In this document: positions 31,201 through 31,255 of the stretch, piece by piece
Layout of the letters: each line of letters begins with the position of its first letter
How positions within the stretch are numbered: position 1 is the stretch's first letter
Origin: CALAED01 sp937891035
GTDB taxonomy: Bacteria > Actinomycetota > Actinomycetes > Streptosporangiales > Streptosporangiaceae
Assembly (NCBI GenBank): GCA_035642125.1
Contig: DASQSZ010000178.1
Location: 1-31,255 of the forward strand
Direction: 5' to 3'
DNA length: 31,255 bases
Notes under the pieces: generated by a model
Told to the model about the DNA's origin: nothing
What the model saw: only the letters and a program-made list of their open reading frames with translations
Database searches by the model: none
Made by a program: the position numbers and the translations under genes

Positions 31201-31255
31201 CGCCCGGCACCAACCGTCACGGGCAGGCGGGGAACAGCCGCCGGGTGCCGACGCC

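Overview
The window is very GC-rich DNA (about 70% by eye) that is densely coded, with GTG/TTG starts, ATGA/GTGA stop-start overlaps and several likely leaderless starts. This is the signature of a chromosomal segment from a filamentous actinomycete. Streptosporangiales or a relative is my guess, from gene content only. I see no rRNA, tRNA, CRISPR array, intact insertion sequence or phage gene. No gene-free stretch exceeds 300 bases.

Layout. (1) 1-2083, minus: a sugar-type ABC permease followed by a solute-binding lipoprotein cut by the window edge. Divergent from it (2178-4896, plus) are a secreted Asp-box (BNR) beta-propeller protein and a small lipoprotein coupled to it. (2) 4931-6372, minus: a visibly AT-richer two-gene cassette, an unknown protein plus a J-domain protein whose HPD motif reads HSD, preceded by a perfect 19-bp palindrome. 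(3) 6501-11638, minus: an NAD-dependent molybdenum/tungsten formate dehydrogenase operon, fdsG-fdsB-fdsA-fdsD, without the usual fdsC. (4) 11798-19657, plus: a five-gene operon, SWIM zinc finger - DUF5691 - MoxR/YehL-type AAA+ ATPase - DUF5682 - VWA protein. (5) 19699-21662, plus: a CDF metal exporter and a diacylglycerol-kinase-like lipid kinase. Convergent with them (21659-23379, minus) are an M50B-like membrane metallopeptidase and an SBD-HNH type IV restriction-like nuclease that lacks the first HNH histidine. (6) 23522-24649, plus: a membrane-anchored protein with a sigma-factor-like N-terminus. (7) 24693-29540, plus: an acyl-CoA catabolic operon of alpha-methylacyl-CoA racemase, acyl-CoA dehydrogenase, thiolase and a mesaconyl-CoA-transferase-like class III CoA-transferase. 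It is followed by a perfect 26-bp-arm inverted repeat and then a polytopic ArnT/PMT-like membrane glycosyltransferase (29728-31200).

The best candidate for a poorly described system is block 4, which resembles the E. coli yehLMPQ locus. A MoxR AAA+ motor and a VWA (MIDAS) partner are co-transcribed with a SWIM-finger protein, a helical-repeat protein and a large DUF5682 protein whose N-terminus resembles the TraB/EreA-ChaN-like fold. The locus carries recent sequence changes: a 77-bp junction duplication that made a 26-codon relay ORF between DUF5682 and VWA, a GAPDEP minisatellite inside DUF5682, and an ATC codon exactly where the MoxR start codon is expected. Secondary leads are the HSD J-protein cassette, the histidine-less SBD-HNH nuclease and the tethered sigma-like protein.
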